Below, one piece after another: positions 8,116 through 17,500 of a stretch of DNA of 21,352 nucleotides (within the stretch, counting starts at the first letter, position 1; every line of letters begins with the position of its first letter). Location: the NCBI GenBank assembly GCA_937915765.1, contig CALGHE010000005.1:1-21352 (forward strand). Reading direction: 5' to 3'. The DNA comes from an uncultured Bacteroidales bacterium. Lineage in GTDB: Bacteria > Bacteroidota > Bacteroidia > Bacteroidales > Paludibacteraceae. The notes beneath the pieces are model-generated. The model was given only the letters and a program-made list of their open reading frames with translations, was not told where the DNA came from and searched no databases. The translations under genes were made by a program, and so were the position numbers.

Positions 8116-8973
8116 ATGAGCGACATAAATATTTTTCAGACCATAATCATTGCGATTGTGGAGGGGCTGACTGAGTTTTTGCCGGTCTCGTCAACAGGAC
8201 ACATGATTATAACGCAGGCTCTGCTTGATGTGAAGAGCACAGATTTTGTAAAGGCGTTTACTGTAATCATACAGTTCGGCGCGATACTTTCTGTCATCTG
8301 CCTTTATTGGAAACGTTTTTTTGTGCTTAACCCAACAGACGGGCTACCGGAAGGCTCAACAGCGCTGAAAAAGTTCCTTCATAAATTTGACTTTTACTGG
8401 AAACTTCTCATTGCGTTTTTGCCTGCGGCTGTTTTCGGACTGCTGTTTTCGGACAAGATAGACGAGTTGCTGGAAAGCGTCAACGTTGTTGCCATCATGC
8501 TTGTGATTGGCGGTATCTTCATGCTCTTCTGCGACAAACTGTTCAACAAGCCGGACAACAACAAAGAGCTGACAGAAAAGAGGGCCTTTTTTATCGGGCT
8601 GTTCCAATGTATAGCCATGATACCGGGCGTGTCTCGTTCCATGGCCACAATTGTCGGAGGTATGATAAACAAGCTGTCACGCAAAGACGCGGCTGAGTTT
8701 TCGTTCTTCCTCGCCGTTCCGACTATGTTCGCAGCAACAGCGTACAAGCTGCTAAAGCTGTTCCTTGAGCCGGAAGGTCTTCAGCTTATAATGAACAACC
8801 TGACCACGCTCATAATAGGAAACGTGGTCGCTTTTATTGTCGCGTTGCTCGCAATAAAATTCTTTATCGGCTTCGTCACGAAATACGGATTCAAGGCATT
8901 TGGCTGGTACAGAATCTTGGTGGGAGGAGCTATTTTGCTAATGTCTTTTTTAGGATATAATCTTGAAGTCTGA
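8116..8973 (+). CDS. uppP: Undecaprenyl-diphosphatase UppP (BacA)
   Basis: Integral membrane enzyme that removes one phosphate from undecaprenyl diphosphate to give the C55-phosphate carrier used for peptidoglycan and other surface polymers. Extra copies confer bacitracin resistance in other bacteria. The 285-residue length is typical. The first signature EGLTEFLPVSSTGH (residues 16-29) supplies the two glutamates and serine of the active site. The second, PGVSRSMAT (about 170-178), supplies the catalytic arginine at 174. Multiple hydrophobic helices cover the rest. The sequence GAGAAG lies a few bases before the ATG. The stop overlaps the truB start by one base (TGATG), so translation is likely coupled. 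Confidence 0.96.
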   Translation: MSDINIFQTIIIAIVEGLTEFLPVSSTGHMIITQALLDVKSTDFVKAFTVIIQFGAILSVICLYWKRFFVLNPTDGLPEGSTALKKFLHKFDFYWKLLIAFLPAAVFGLLFSDKIDELLESVNVVAIMLVIGGIFMLFCDKLFNKPDNNKELTEKRAFFIGLFQCIAMIPGVSRSMATIVGGMINKLSRKDAAEFSFFLAVPTMFAATAYKLLKLFLEPEGLQLIMNNLTTLIIGNVVAFIVALLAIKFFIGFVTKYGFKAFGWYRILVGGAILLMSFLGYNLEV

Positions 8974-9677
8974 TGAATTTTCAGGAAGGAGAAGTTCTTT
9001 ATTTCAACAAGCCGCTTCACTGGACATCTTTTGACCTTGTGAACAAAGCGCGTTATTTGGTGCGTCAGTTCCTTGGCGTGAAGAAGGTCAAGATAGGCCA
9101 CGCCGGTACTTTGGACCCGCTGGCTACCGGCGTGCTGATTGTCTGCACAGGCAAAGCGACAAAGCGTATCGAGAGTTTTCAGTACCAGACAAAGGAGTAT
9201 GTCGCCACGCTGAAAATTGGCGAGACGACCCCGTCGTTCGACCTTGAGACAGAGGTTGACGCGACCTACGACACCTCGCATATAACAGAAGAACTTGTAA
9301 AAGAGACTCTCGGCAAATTTATCGGCGAGATACATCAGATTCCGCCTAAATACTCTGCCGTGAAGATTAACGGCAAACGTGCCTACGAATACGCTAGAGA
9401 AGGCAAAGACGTGGAAATCAAGCCGAAAGTGCTTGTGATTGATGAAATTGAGTTGGTTGAATGCAGCCTGCCAGTAGTGAAAATTCGCGTGGTATGCAGC
9501 AAAGGAACATACATAAGAGCGTTGGCAAGAGATATTGGCGAAGCTCTAAACAGCGGGGCGCATCTGACGGCGCTTGAGCGCACCCGCATTGGCGACGTTT
9601 CGCTTTCGGACTGCATATCTATGGAGCAGTTTGAAGAGCTTTTGAAACAAGAGCCAAAACCAGGAAAAGGCTGCTAA
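8973..9677 (+). CDS. truB: tRNA pseudouridine(55) synthase TruB
   Basis: Makes pseudouridine at position 55 in the T-loop of most tRNAs. The catalytic motif GHAGTLDPLATGVL is at residues 42-55, with the nucleophile Asp48. The KYSAVKINGKRAYEYAR block and the VVCSKGTYIRALARDIG block of the fold follow. At 234 residues it is shorter than the E. coli protein and lacks the extra C-terminal PUA-type domain, as is common in this phylum. It overlaps uppP by one base. The frame continues past the stop in a curious way, described in the entry for the truB-queA spacer. Confidence 0.95.
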   Translation: MNFQEGEVLYFNKPLHWTSFDLVNKARYLVRQFLGVKKVKIGHAGTLDPLATGVLIVCTGKATKRIESFQYQTKEYVATLKIGETTPSFDLETEVDATYDTSHITEELVKETLGKFIGEIHQIPPKYSAVKINGKRAYEYAREGKDVEIKPKVLVIDEIELVECSLPVVKIRVVCSKGTYIRALARDIGEALNSGAHLTALERTRIGDVSLSDCISMEQFEELLKQEPKPGKGC

Positions 9678-9940
9678 AGGTTCTGCCCGACTCAGCCGTG
9701 AGGCCAAGTGTCTGAAAAGGACTTAGCCCAAAGCCTCCAGGAGATTTCTATAAATCAGGTCGAGACAACGTCAAAAGACATTATTTGCAAAAGCGACGAA
9801 CTTATCGTAACTAAGCAAATATGAGCAACATAGACAAAGAAAGCGTCCGACAAAAAAAGATTTAAACTAAAAGAATCAGAAAACGCAATTTATAGAAATC
9901 ACCTATTTAAAATTCAGATAAAAAACAAAATTAGTGTAAT
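9678..9940 (+). other. truB-queA spacer with nested hairpin and a weak small reading frame
   Basis: This 263-base gap is long for an otherwise tight block. Near truB there is a nested stem: GAGGC (9700-9704) pairs with GCCTC (9733-9737), and inside it AAGT-g-TC (9706-9712) pairs with GGACTT (9719-9724) around the loop TGAAAA. GGCTG (9669-9673) can also pair with CAGCC (9693-9697). The same bases hold a 38-codon frame from a GTG at 9708 to a TGA at 9822-9824, with GAGG just upstream and protein-like composition. It is in the same frame as truB after two stops. I cannot decide between a structured RNA, a tiny gene and an eroded gene end. No exact TAnnTTTG box for queA was found. Confidence 0.35.
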
Positions 9941-10990
9941 ATGAAGTTATCTAAGTTTAAATTCAATTTGCCAGAAGAGCAGTTGGCTCTATACCCTGCT
10001 CCTAACAGGGACGAGTCTCGTCTATTGGTTCTAAACAGGAAAACCGGCGAAATTGAGCACAGGATATTCAAAGACCTTGTCAACTACTTTGACGACAAAG
10101 ACGTGTTCGTGTTCAACGACACGAAAGTGTTCCCGGCTCGCCTTTACGGCAACAAAGAGAAGACTGGCGCTAAGATAGAGGTGTTTTTGCTGCGCGAGCT
10201 TAACCACGAACTTAAATTCTGGGACGTGCTTGTTGACCCTGCCAGAAAGATTCGCATCGGCAACAAATTGTATTTTGGAGAAGATGACTCACTTGTAGCG
10301 GAAGTGATAGACAATACCACATCGAGAGGGCGTACTTTGCGCTTCCTTTTCGACGGCTCTTACGATGAGTTCAAGGAGACGCTCTACGGTTTGGGCGAAA
10401 CTCCGCTGCCAAAATTCATAAACCGTCCGGTAGAGCCTGAGGATGAGGTTCGCTACCAGACCATTTTCGCCAAGCACGAAGGTGCTGTGGTTGCTCCTAC
10501 AGCCGGAATGCACTTCAGCCGCGAATTGCTCAAACGCCTTGAAATCAAAGGCTGCGAATTTTCGTTCATCACGCTGCACGCCGGCCTCGGAAATTTCAGA
10601 GAAATCGACGTGGAAGACCTCACGAAGCACAAGATGGACTCAGAACAGATGTTCATAACAGAGAGCAACGCTGAGATTATAAACAAAGCACGTTCTGAAA
10701 GATGCAACGTCTGCGCAGTAGGCACAACTGTCATGCGCGCTATTGAGAGCAGCGTGAGCACAGACGGTTTTGTCAAGCCGTTTGACGGATGGACAAACAA
10801 ATTCATCTTCCCGCCTTACGATTTCAGCGTGGCAAACAGAATGATAACAAACTTCCACCTTCCGCTCAGCACTTTGCTTATGATGGTTGCGGCGTTCGGA
10901 GGATACGACTACGTCATGAACGCGTACAACGAGGCTCTCAAAGAAGGTTATAAGTTCGGAACATACGGCGACGCCATGTTAATTTTATAA
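9941..10990 (+). CDS. queA: S-adenosylmethionine:tRNA ribosyltransferase-isomerase QueA
   Basis: Transfers and rearranges the ribosyl group of S-adenosylmethionine onto preQ1 in tRNA, making epoxyqueuosine at the wobble base. The 349-residue length is normal. Family blocks seen are an N-terminal LPEEQLALYPAPNRDESRLL, VFNDTKVFPARLYG near residue 57, APTAGMHFS near 186, LHAGLG near 212, and a TNFHLPLSTLLMMVAAFGG block close to the C terminus. The ATG at 9941 follows an A-rich sequence. The next gene, DUF4250, starts 3 bases after the stop, so the two are cotranscribed. Confidence 0.96.
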   Translation: MKLSKFKFNLPEEQLALYPAPNRDESRLLVLNRKTGEIEHRIFKDLVNYFDDKDVFVFNDTKVFPARLYGNKEKTGAKIEVFLLRELNHELKFWDVLVDPARKIRIGNKLYFGEDDSLVAEVIDNTTSRGRTLRFLFDGSYDEFKETLYGLGETPLPKFINRPVEPEDEVRYQTIFAKHEGAVVAPTAGMHFSRELLKRLEIKGCEFSFITLHAGLGNFREIDVEDLTKHKMDSEQMFITESNAEIINKARSERCNVCAVGTTVMRAIESSVSTDGFVKPFDGWTNKFIFPPYDFSVANRMITNFHLPLSTLLMMVAAFGGYDYVMNAYNEALKEGYKFGTYGDAMLIL

Positions 10991-10993
10991 GAG

Positions 10994-11173
10994 ATGAACA
11001 ATATTCCGGACAATGCAAACATGCTCTTCAGTTTTGTCAATATGAAACTGAGGGACGAGTTCGAATCGCTCGACGAATTGTGTCTGTCTTTAGACATAGA
11101 AAAAGAGTGGCTCACAGAAAAACTTGCATCTGCAGGCTTTCTCTATAATGAAGACTTAAACAAGTTTTGGTAA
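10994..11173 (+). CDS. DUF4250 family small protein, 59 residues
   Basis: A short gene immediately after queA. The translation begins MNNIPDNANMLFSFVNMKLR and ends LNKFW. The NML-SFVNMKLRD block, the SLDELC block and the C-terminal NKFW are the hallmarks I know from the DUF4250 family, whose members are about 60 residues long. The central part reads like a small helix-turn-helix, but the function is not known. There is no membrane segment. The start is preceded by GAG four bases after the queA stop. It is followed 25 bases later by a strong terminator, so it ends the operon. Confidence 0.85.
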   Translation: MNNIPDNANMLFSFVNMKLRDEFESLDELCLSLDIEKEWLTEKLASAGFLYNEDLNKFW

Positions 11174-11198
11174 AACATAACGAATTAAAGACAAACGT

Positions 11199-11238
11199 AA
11201 AAAAAGAGTTCAGCACAATTGCCGGACTCTTTTTTTTT
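11199..11238. terminator. Bidirectional Rho-independent terminator
   Basis: An A-run, a stem AGAGTTCAGC (11205-11214) with GCCGGACTCT (11221-11230), a six-base loop and a run of eight T. The stem has one G-T pair and one mismatch. Because A-rich and T-rich runs flank both sides, it can end the queA-DUF4250 transcript on the plus strand and the trkA-trkH transcript on the minus strand, which stops at 11291. Confidence 0.88.
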
Positions 11239-11290
11239 GCAAAACACCACATCGGGCCTTGTTGTTCCAACAAAGGAAGCAGGCCAGACA

Positions 11291-12757
11291 CTATCGTTTC
11301 CAGAACGGCGGCGACAAAAGGAAAAGCACCGTGAAAATTTCAAGACGTCCCGTCAGCATGAGAAAAGACAAATACCATTTGGCAGCCGTCGGAAAATCCG
11401 CATACGTGCCAGACGGCCCAATTTCGCCAATACCAGGCCCCACATTACTGATGCAAGTAATCACAGCTCCGCAAGCCTCCACAAAGTCCACGCCAAACAA
11501 AGTCAGCACAAGCATACTGAAAATAGACATCACAATGAACAGCACGATAAAAGCGAGCACATTAGTCACAATCTGGCTATTCACCACCTTTCCGTTAAAC
11601 TTAACCGGCAAAAATGCGTTCGGGTGCAGAAGCCTTTTGAACTCCAGATAACTATTTTTTATAAGCAGAATAATCCTCACTATCTTTATTCCGCCGCAAG
11701 AAGAACCCGCGCAGCCGCCGAACGTCATCAGCACAAGCAAGAAAACCCAGATAAAAGGCACTCTAATCATAAAATCGCTCGTTGCGAAACCTGTACCAGT
11801 CATGATAGATATAATCTGAAACATACCCTCCCTCACTGCCTTTTCAACAGACAGGTCTGTTGTTCTTATTGCCACCAGCGAATACCCCAGAGAGAAGAGC
11901 AGGAAGAACAAAGTATAATACTTAAATTCCTCATTCTTAACAAGTTTCTTAAAATCTCCCTTAAATATCACATAATAAGACACCGCAAAACTTATACCAC
12001 CTATAAACATAAACGCGCAGATTGTATATTGAATAAAAGCAGAGTCCCAATAAGCCACGCTCATGTTTTTAGTCGAATATCCCCCGGTAGATAAAGTTGC
12101 GAAAGAGTGGCAAACAGCGTCAAACAAGCTCATTCCGCCCAAGACCAGCATTAACGTTTCCGCCATAGTCAGCAAGGCGTACGTAGTCCATAAAATCTTA
12201 GCCGTTTGCGTCACGCGCGGTCTCAGCCTGTCTTTTGTAGGCCCTGGCACCTCAGCCACATAAAGCTGCATTCCGCCGATACCCAAAACCGGCAGCACAG
12301 CAAGCGACAGCACAATAATACCCATTCCGCCAAGCCACTGCATAAGGCTTCGCCAAAAAAGCAATCCGTGTGGCAAGCGCTCTATATCGTCCAATATTGT
12401 TGCCCCCGTTGTGGTGAAGCCAGAGATAGTCTCAAAAAAAGCGTCGGTATAACTAGGAATATAGCCGCTCAGATAAAAAGGGAGCGACCCGAAAAGCGAG
12501 AAGACAATCCAGATTATAGTGACAATAAGATAACCCTCGCGCTTACCTAACTTAGACAAGTCCGTCTTTGCCGGAAAATAAGACAACGCCGCAACAGCAA
12601 ATGTCACCCCTGCAGAAAGCAGCAGATAAGGAGCATCGTCCTCTCCATAAAAAAGGGCGACAGCAGCAGAAAACAACATAAAGGCCACTTCAAAAAACAA
12701 AAGCGAGCCGATTGTTCTCGACACTATTTTCGCGTCAATCAAACTTTTATGTTTCAT
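11291..12757 (-). CDS. trkH: Potassium uptake protein TrkH
   Basis: Membrane subunit of the Trk potassium uptake system. The 488-residue protein has many membrane helices and four pore-loop filter sequences, one per channel-like repeat: FTTTGAT (about 114-120), STGGYST (223-229), TGTGFAT (320-326) and SNVGPGI (437-443). The GGCAGSSCGGIK segment (347-358) fits the conserved gating-loop region before the last repeat. It ends in a short, positively charged tail. Its ATG lies 16 bases after the trkA stop, so the pair forms one operon and the two proteins form one complex. It converges on queA-DUF4250 and shares their terminator. Confidence 0.95.
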   Translation of the reverse strand: MKHKSLIDAKIVSRTIGSLLFFEVAFMLFSAAVALFYGEDDAPYLLLSAGVTFAVAALSYFPAKTDLSKLGKREGYLIVTIIWIVFSLFGSLPFYLSGYIPSYTDAFFETISGFTTTGATILDDIERLPHGLLFWRSLMQWLGGMGIIVLSLAVLPVLGIGGMQLYVAEVPGPTKDRLRPRVTQTAKILWTTYALLTMAETLMLVLGGMSLFDAVCHSFATLSTGGYSTKNMSVAYWDSAFIQYTICAFMFIGGISFAVSYYVIFKGDFKKLVKNEEFKYYTLFFLLFSLGYSLVAIRTTDLSVEKAVREGMFQIISIMTGTGFATSDFMIRVPFIWVFLLVLMTFGGCAGSSCGGIKIVRIILLIKNSYLEFKRLLHPNAFLPVKFNGKVVNSQIVTNVLAFIVLFIVMSIFSMLVLTLFGVDFVEACGAVITCISNVGPGIGEIGPSGTYADFPTAAKWYLSFLMLTGRLEIFTVLFLLSPPFWKR

Positions 12758-12773
12758 TGTGCAAGAAAAAAGA

Positions 12774-14105
12774 TCAATTAAACAGTTTATCCAGTTTTCT
12801 TATGCTCGAAGAGAGGCAGAAAACCACCACATTATCATTCGGGAGAATTTGCGACATACCGTTCACGATGAAGCCCTTGCCATCACGAATCACGCCACCG
12901 ATGAACAGATTCTTAGGCAGATTCAGGTCCTTCACCAAAGCGCTTGTTATCTTAGACCCTTCCTTGGCCGTCAGTTCCACAACCTCCGCATCCACATGCG
13001 TAAGGCTCTTGACCTTATTTACGTCAACATCAAGCGTATATTGGTAAATGTAACTGGCCGCAATAATCTTCTTGTTAATGACCGTACCAATATCAAGGCT
13101 TTCGGCAAGAGGAATATAGTCTATATTCTCAATTTCCGCGATAGTCTTCTGAAGCCCAAAGCGCTTAGCCGCAATGCAAGCAAGAATATTAGCCTCCGAA
13201 TTATCGGTCAGCGCCACAAAAGCGTCCATATCCTCAATACCCTCCTCCTTCAGCAGCTCAAGATTGCTGGCATCGCCAAGCACAATGAAAGCGTCGTCCA
13301 TCTGTTCCGCAATCTTCACCGCCTTGTTTTTATTTTTCTCCAGCACTTTGGCGCTCATGCCGTCAGGAAGGCTCAGCACAGTGCGCACAGCAATCTTTCC
13401 GCCTCCCATAATCATGAGGTCACGCACATCTATAACATTTTTGCCGGCCTGTTCCCGCACATGCACCACAAAGTCCCTCGTCGTAATGAAGTAAACAATG
13501 TCATTGGCCTGCACCTCGTCGCTACCGGTAGGAATAATAGTTTCCAAGTCTCGTCTGATTGCAACGATACGGTAGTTCTCGCTGTTTTTCAGGTCCATCA
13601 GCCGCTTGTTAACGATAGGAGCGTTCTTCCTGACCTTCATGCCTATAAGGGTCAACGCGCCATCATTAAACTCCATCCACTGACGCACCCAATTCACTTT
13701 CAACGAATTAACAATCTCTTCCGAAGCCAACATCTCCGGATAGACAAGAGCGTTTACGCCCAGCTTTTCAAAAAACGCCTTATTCTCCGGAAGCAGATAC
13801 TCATAATTGTCTATGCGAGCCAACGTCTTTTTTGCTCCCAGATTTCTTGCCAAAATGCACGCTGTGATGTTCTGGCTTTCTATCGGAGTCACGGCAATGA
13901 AAAGGTCTGCAGACTGAACGCCCGCACCCCTCATATCCTTTATCGACGTTGGAGAACCTTCTATTGTCATCAAATCATAATTAGACTCTATCTTTTGCAA
14001 TTTTTCAGAATCTTCGTCTATCAAGATAACGTCATGACTTTCACGAGACAACATTTTCGCAAGGTGAGAGCCAACCTCTCCTGCCCCTACAATTATAATT
14101 TTCAT
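12774..14105 (-). CDS. trkA: Trk potassium uptake regulatory protein TrkA, 443 residues
   Basis: Cytoplasmic nucleotide-binding regulator that gates TrkH. It has two tandem RCK units. The first NAD-binding fold starts at the N terminus with the glycine pattern VGAGEVGSHLAK and an acidic strand end, ILIDED. The second begins with MIMGGGKIA near residue 230 and is also followed by an acidic site, GDAS. Each is followed by a TrkA-C domain (about 140-220 and 365-443). I place the start at the internal ATG ending at 14105, because the family begins directly with MKIIIVGAGEVG. An upstream in-frame ATG at 14135 would add ten residues without family support. First gene of the trkA-trkH operon. Confidence 0.94.
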   Translation of the reverse strand: MKIIIVGAGEVGSHLAKMLSRESHDVILIDEDSEKLQKIESNYDLMTIEGSPTSIKDMRGAGVQSADLFIAVTPIESQNITACILARNLGAKKTLARIDNYEYLLPENKAFFEKLGVNALVYPEMLASEEIVNSLKVNWVRQWMEFNDGALTLIGMKVRKNAPIVNKRLMDLKNSENYRIVAIRRDLETIIPTGSDEVQANDIVYFITTRDFVVHVREQAGKNVIDVRDLMIMGGGKIAVRTVLSLPDGMSAKVLEKNKNKAVKIAEQMDDAFIVLGDASNLELLKEEGIEDMDAFVALTDNSEANILACIAAKRFGLQKTIAEIENIDYIPLAESLDIGTVINKKIIAASYIYQYTLDVDVNKVKSLTHVDAEVVELTAKEGSKITSALVKDLNLPKNLFIGGVIRDGKGFIVNGMSQILPNDNVVVFCLSSSIRKLDKLFN

Positions 14106-14304
14106 ATTTCGTAAAACAATATTATCAAAAGACAATTTTATAAATTATTTTCTCTATTTTAAAGATATCTCTCGAAAACGACCCCTAATTTATAAAACTT
14201 GCCAAAAGCGTTCCTAATATCTCAGGAAAATCTCCCTGCAATCATTCTGCGGACAAAAAAACTGCTTCTTAACCATAACCCTCCGCAAAAAGAAAGATGA
14301 GCCG

Positions 14305-14312
14305 CAAAGGTA
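14305..14312 (-). promoter_or_regulatory. Candidate -7 box for the trkA-trkH operon
   Basis: On the minus strand this reads TACCTTTG, an exact match to TAnnTTTG. A TTG at 14329-14331 leaves a 16-base spacer, slightly short. Transcription would begin near 14298, giving a leader of about 190 bases. A TATCTTTA at 14160-14167 is a closer but imperfect alternative. Confidence 0.4.
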
Positions 14313-14482
14313 AAAAAATAATTTTGAACAAGAGAGCCTTTGTAACTTTATTTTTTCACAAACCGTCAAACTATACACTATCCCCAAAGCATAACACACT
14401 TGTGTTCCAAGCACTTAACCCAAGCAGCAAAGCGTTTTCGCACACAAAAAAGCACTTATCGCACACATTATCAGCAAAATCC

Positions 14483-14513
14483 TTTGCACACACGAAAAAA
14501 AAGATTACCTTTG
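14483..14513 (+). promoter_or_regulatory. Consensus Bacteroidota promoter of the type IX cargo gene
   Basis: TTTG at 14483-14486, a 19-base spacer, and TACCTTTG at 14506-14513. Both boxes and the spacing match the Bacteroidota consensus. Transcription should begin near 14520, which lies after the ATG at 14518. That ATG therefore cannot be the translation start, and the downstream ATG at 14563 is supported instead, with a leader of about 43 bases. Confidence 0.8.
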
Positions 14514-14562
14514 CGAGATGAAAAGTTTCGATTATTTACTTATAAATAACTATGCTGTTAAA

Positions 14563-17500
14563 ATGTTAAAAAGATTTTTATTCACGCTGCTTGCCTCACT
14601 GTTGGCAAGCTACGCACTTGCTCAAGATTTCGGCAATGCGACTCTTTTGTTCAAGGAGGATTTTGGCGGAAATGAGGTTTCGGATCCTGTTGCGAAACCG
14701 GAAGGCATCCCTCAATGTACGTATGAATACAACGTGGACCCTCGAGGACGGGGAAAATATGCGTTGCGAAAAGTGAGTTGGGAACAACCGGAATGGTTCT
14801 ATCCAGTTTATGACCACACTTATCCGGAAGACGGCACCCGCGGCTACTTCATGCAGGCTGACGGCTCCGGTTCTGCCGGCATTTTTTACCACACTCAAAT
14901 TGACAATTTGTGCGAAAACACAAATCTGACTCTCTCTTTGTGGGGCATGAGCGCTACTAAGACAGACTTTGGCGGAAATGCGTTCCTCAGCTTAATCATA
15001 GAGGATCTGGACGGAAATGTCCTTAAGCAAAACGACATTGAACTTATAAACAAAAAAGGCGTGTGGGAGAATTTCACTCTCGACTTCACCGTGCCTCAGA
15101 ACTCAACTTCTCTTGTCTTTAAAATTGCGAACAACAGCACAACGGCAAGTGGCAACGACTTTATGCTGGACGACATCGAAATTTGGATGTCAAAGCCGCC
15201 TGTTGTAGTAGCTCAGCCAGACACTGCGATGGCAGGCGAAGAGCTTGTGATTTACACTTCGTTTGAAAACAACGGAACTTATGTCGAGCCTTTGAAATAT
15301 TCATGGTACAGATGCGACACACTGTCTTACAACGTTGAAGACTGGAAATTCATCAAAGAGGTCAAAAACTTGAAAATAAGCAATATAGACCACGTTTATG
15401 CTGGATATTACAAGGTTTGGGTCGGAAGCGCCGGCTCTGATGTGAAAAACATTTGCAACTCGGCTTCTAACATTATAAAAGTCAATGTAGTAACTCCTGA
15501 ATTGGCTTCAACATATCCGGACAACGTAATCGACAAGTCTTGCACTGTGGCTCCTGCTGCAAATGCGTTCGACATTGCCGAAGCTTACTCTGCAAAAGGT
15601 GTCAACAGCATGACGACTCCTTTTGTGGGCGATATAGACGGCGACAGCATTCCTGAAATCATGGCTTGCATAAACACAAGCAAATCGCCGTACTTCTCAA
15701 GCGGATTCTTTGTGATAAACGGACGAACTGGCGAAGTCGAAGACACGCTCAACACCGTAAGCTACAACACTCACGGACAGTGCATGGCGTTTGCTGATGT
15801 TGACAAAGACAGAAAGGCTGAACTCTTCTTGCTCGGCGAAGATATGTACGCATACTGCTACAGCAACACCGGAGAACTGAAATGGAAGAGCGAAAACGTG
15901 TTTGACAATCGCTACCTGCTCTCTGTTGCCGACGTGAACAACGACGGAGAAGCAGAGCTTGTATGCGGACGATACATCTACAACGCAAAGACCGGAAAGC
16001 TTCTTATCAACGCAACTCTCGAAAACGACGGTAAAGGCTTTATGTCTCCGCATAATTTGCATGTTGACAAAGACGGAATTAAGACTATGTCCAACGCGTT
16101 CTACATGTATGCGCTGGCAAACTTCAATTACGACAACAACCTGGAAATGGCGGCCGGAAACACCCTCTACAAAATCGTGCTGACAAACAATGAGGGTACA
16201 GAAGGCAACTCTATGACCGTTTTGCGTCAGGCCAAACTTAACGACAAGGTTGATGTGGTTGACGGGGGCTCTATCGTCCTTGACTTTGATAACGACGGAG
16301 ACCTCGACATCTGCACATTTGCCAAAGAAGTGAATGGCGGAAGCTTAGACAACCATAAGATAAACATATATGTGTGGGAAGGACAATCTTCCGACCTAAT
16401 TGCATATCAAACTATCGAGTCGTCATTCCGCGGACCTACCATCCCATTCTGCGCTGACATTAACGGAGACAAACACCCTGAGATTATCTTCAACACAGCT
16501 AATGGCATGAACGTGCTGTATTACGACCTTATGGCTGAAAACAGCATGTCTTTGAAGGTTGTGCCTGACTATAAAGAGTCGGCTGCATATACGGCCTTTG
16601 ACTTCAATCAGGACGGCAAGGCTGAACTTGTTTACCGTGGAGACAATAATTTGTTCTTAATTGACGGTGTAACTCTTAAGCCTTTGTGCGACTCTATACA
16701 GGCTTTTTCCGGCACTATTGCAGAATTCCCTGTCGTGGCAGACGTTGACGCTGACGGTCATGCAGAAATTGTCCTTACTCGCGCTTACAAAGAGTGGAAC
16801 AATGACGATTCGGAAGGCTATCTTTCTGTTTATAAGAGCAAAACACCCGGGGCTTGGGGCTCTGCGCGAAAGGTATGGAACCAGACGGCTTACAACTCTG
16901 TGAACATCAACGAGGACTTGACTGTGCCGCAGACTCTGTTCGACATTGCCACTGATTTCCCTAACGGAAAGAGTCCGTTCAACGCATTCTTGCAGCAAAT
17001 GCCTTACATAAACACAAACGGCGACTTATTCACGATGGCTCCTGATTTGACAATCGCGAAAGTTCCGCAGTTCAGATGGGAGTCCGATACTCTTACCGGC
17101 TCCTTCTCTATCAAGAACATAGGCAGCAGCGAAAGTTTATCTCCTCTGTACATTTCATACTTTTCGGACTACAAAAACAGAGATCTTCTCAAAACGGACA
17201 CTCTTACTGACATTATAATGGTTGACTCTATTCTGGAAATAAAGGCGAAATTCCCGTCAGATTTCCATAAGAATGTAACTATCGCCATTAATGACAAGCG
17301 CCTGAAAGGTCATCAGCCTGAATGTAATTTCGAAAACAACGTTTCTAACGAAATGACGGTTGTAAGATACTGCCCAGAAAAGAACAGCATCATTGACACT
17401 GTAATCTGGTGCAAAGACACATTGACCATTGGAAACTCAAAATTCTACATTTCTGGAAATTACGATTTTGTGATGTTCGACAAAACCGACAATTGCGAAA

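Larger units (their letters stand above)
14106..14562. other. Divergent intergenic region between trkA and the type IX cargo gene
   Basis: About 457 bases, AT-rich, with no convincing gene. Short frames here (such as 14214-14414 minus) do not look like proteins. It carries a minus-strand -7 box at 14305-14312 and a full plus-strand promoter at 14483-14513. A small dyad, AACACA (14393-14398) and TGTGTT (14401-14406), lies between them and could be a binding site, but the arms are only six bases. Confidence 0.6.

Noticed and set aside
8781..9335. 184-codon minus-strand frame across uppP and truB
   Set aside because: It runs opposite two well-supported genes and has no family features.
9678..9760. 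tRNA, tmRNA or preQ1 riboswitch between truB and queA
   Set aside because: No acceptor stem, T-loop, tag peptide or preQ1 aptamer pattern could be matched to the bases.
9821..9865. 14-codon frame before queA
   Set aside because: It is too short and has no supporting signal. Such frames are expected by chance in AT-rich spacer.
11219..12094. 291-codon plus-strand frame opposite trkH
   Set aside because: Its product is rich in His, Arg and Gln with no domain pattern. It lies opposite trkH, whose four filter motifs are clear.
12759..14114. 451-codon plus-strand frame opposite trkA
   Set aside because: It has shadow composition (His, Arg, Asn) and no recognisable motif. The minus strand codes for TrkA with two clear Rossmann folds.
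14106..14135. Upstream ATG extension of trkA
   Set aside because: The ten extra residues precede a start that matches the family N terminus exactly. No ribosome-binding or conservation argument supports the longer form.
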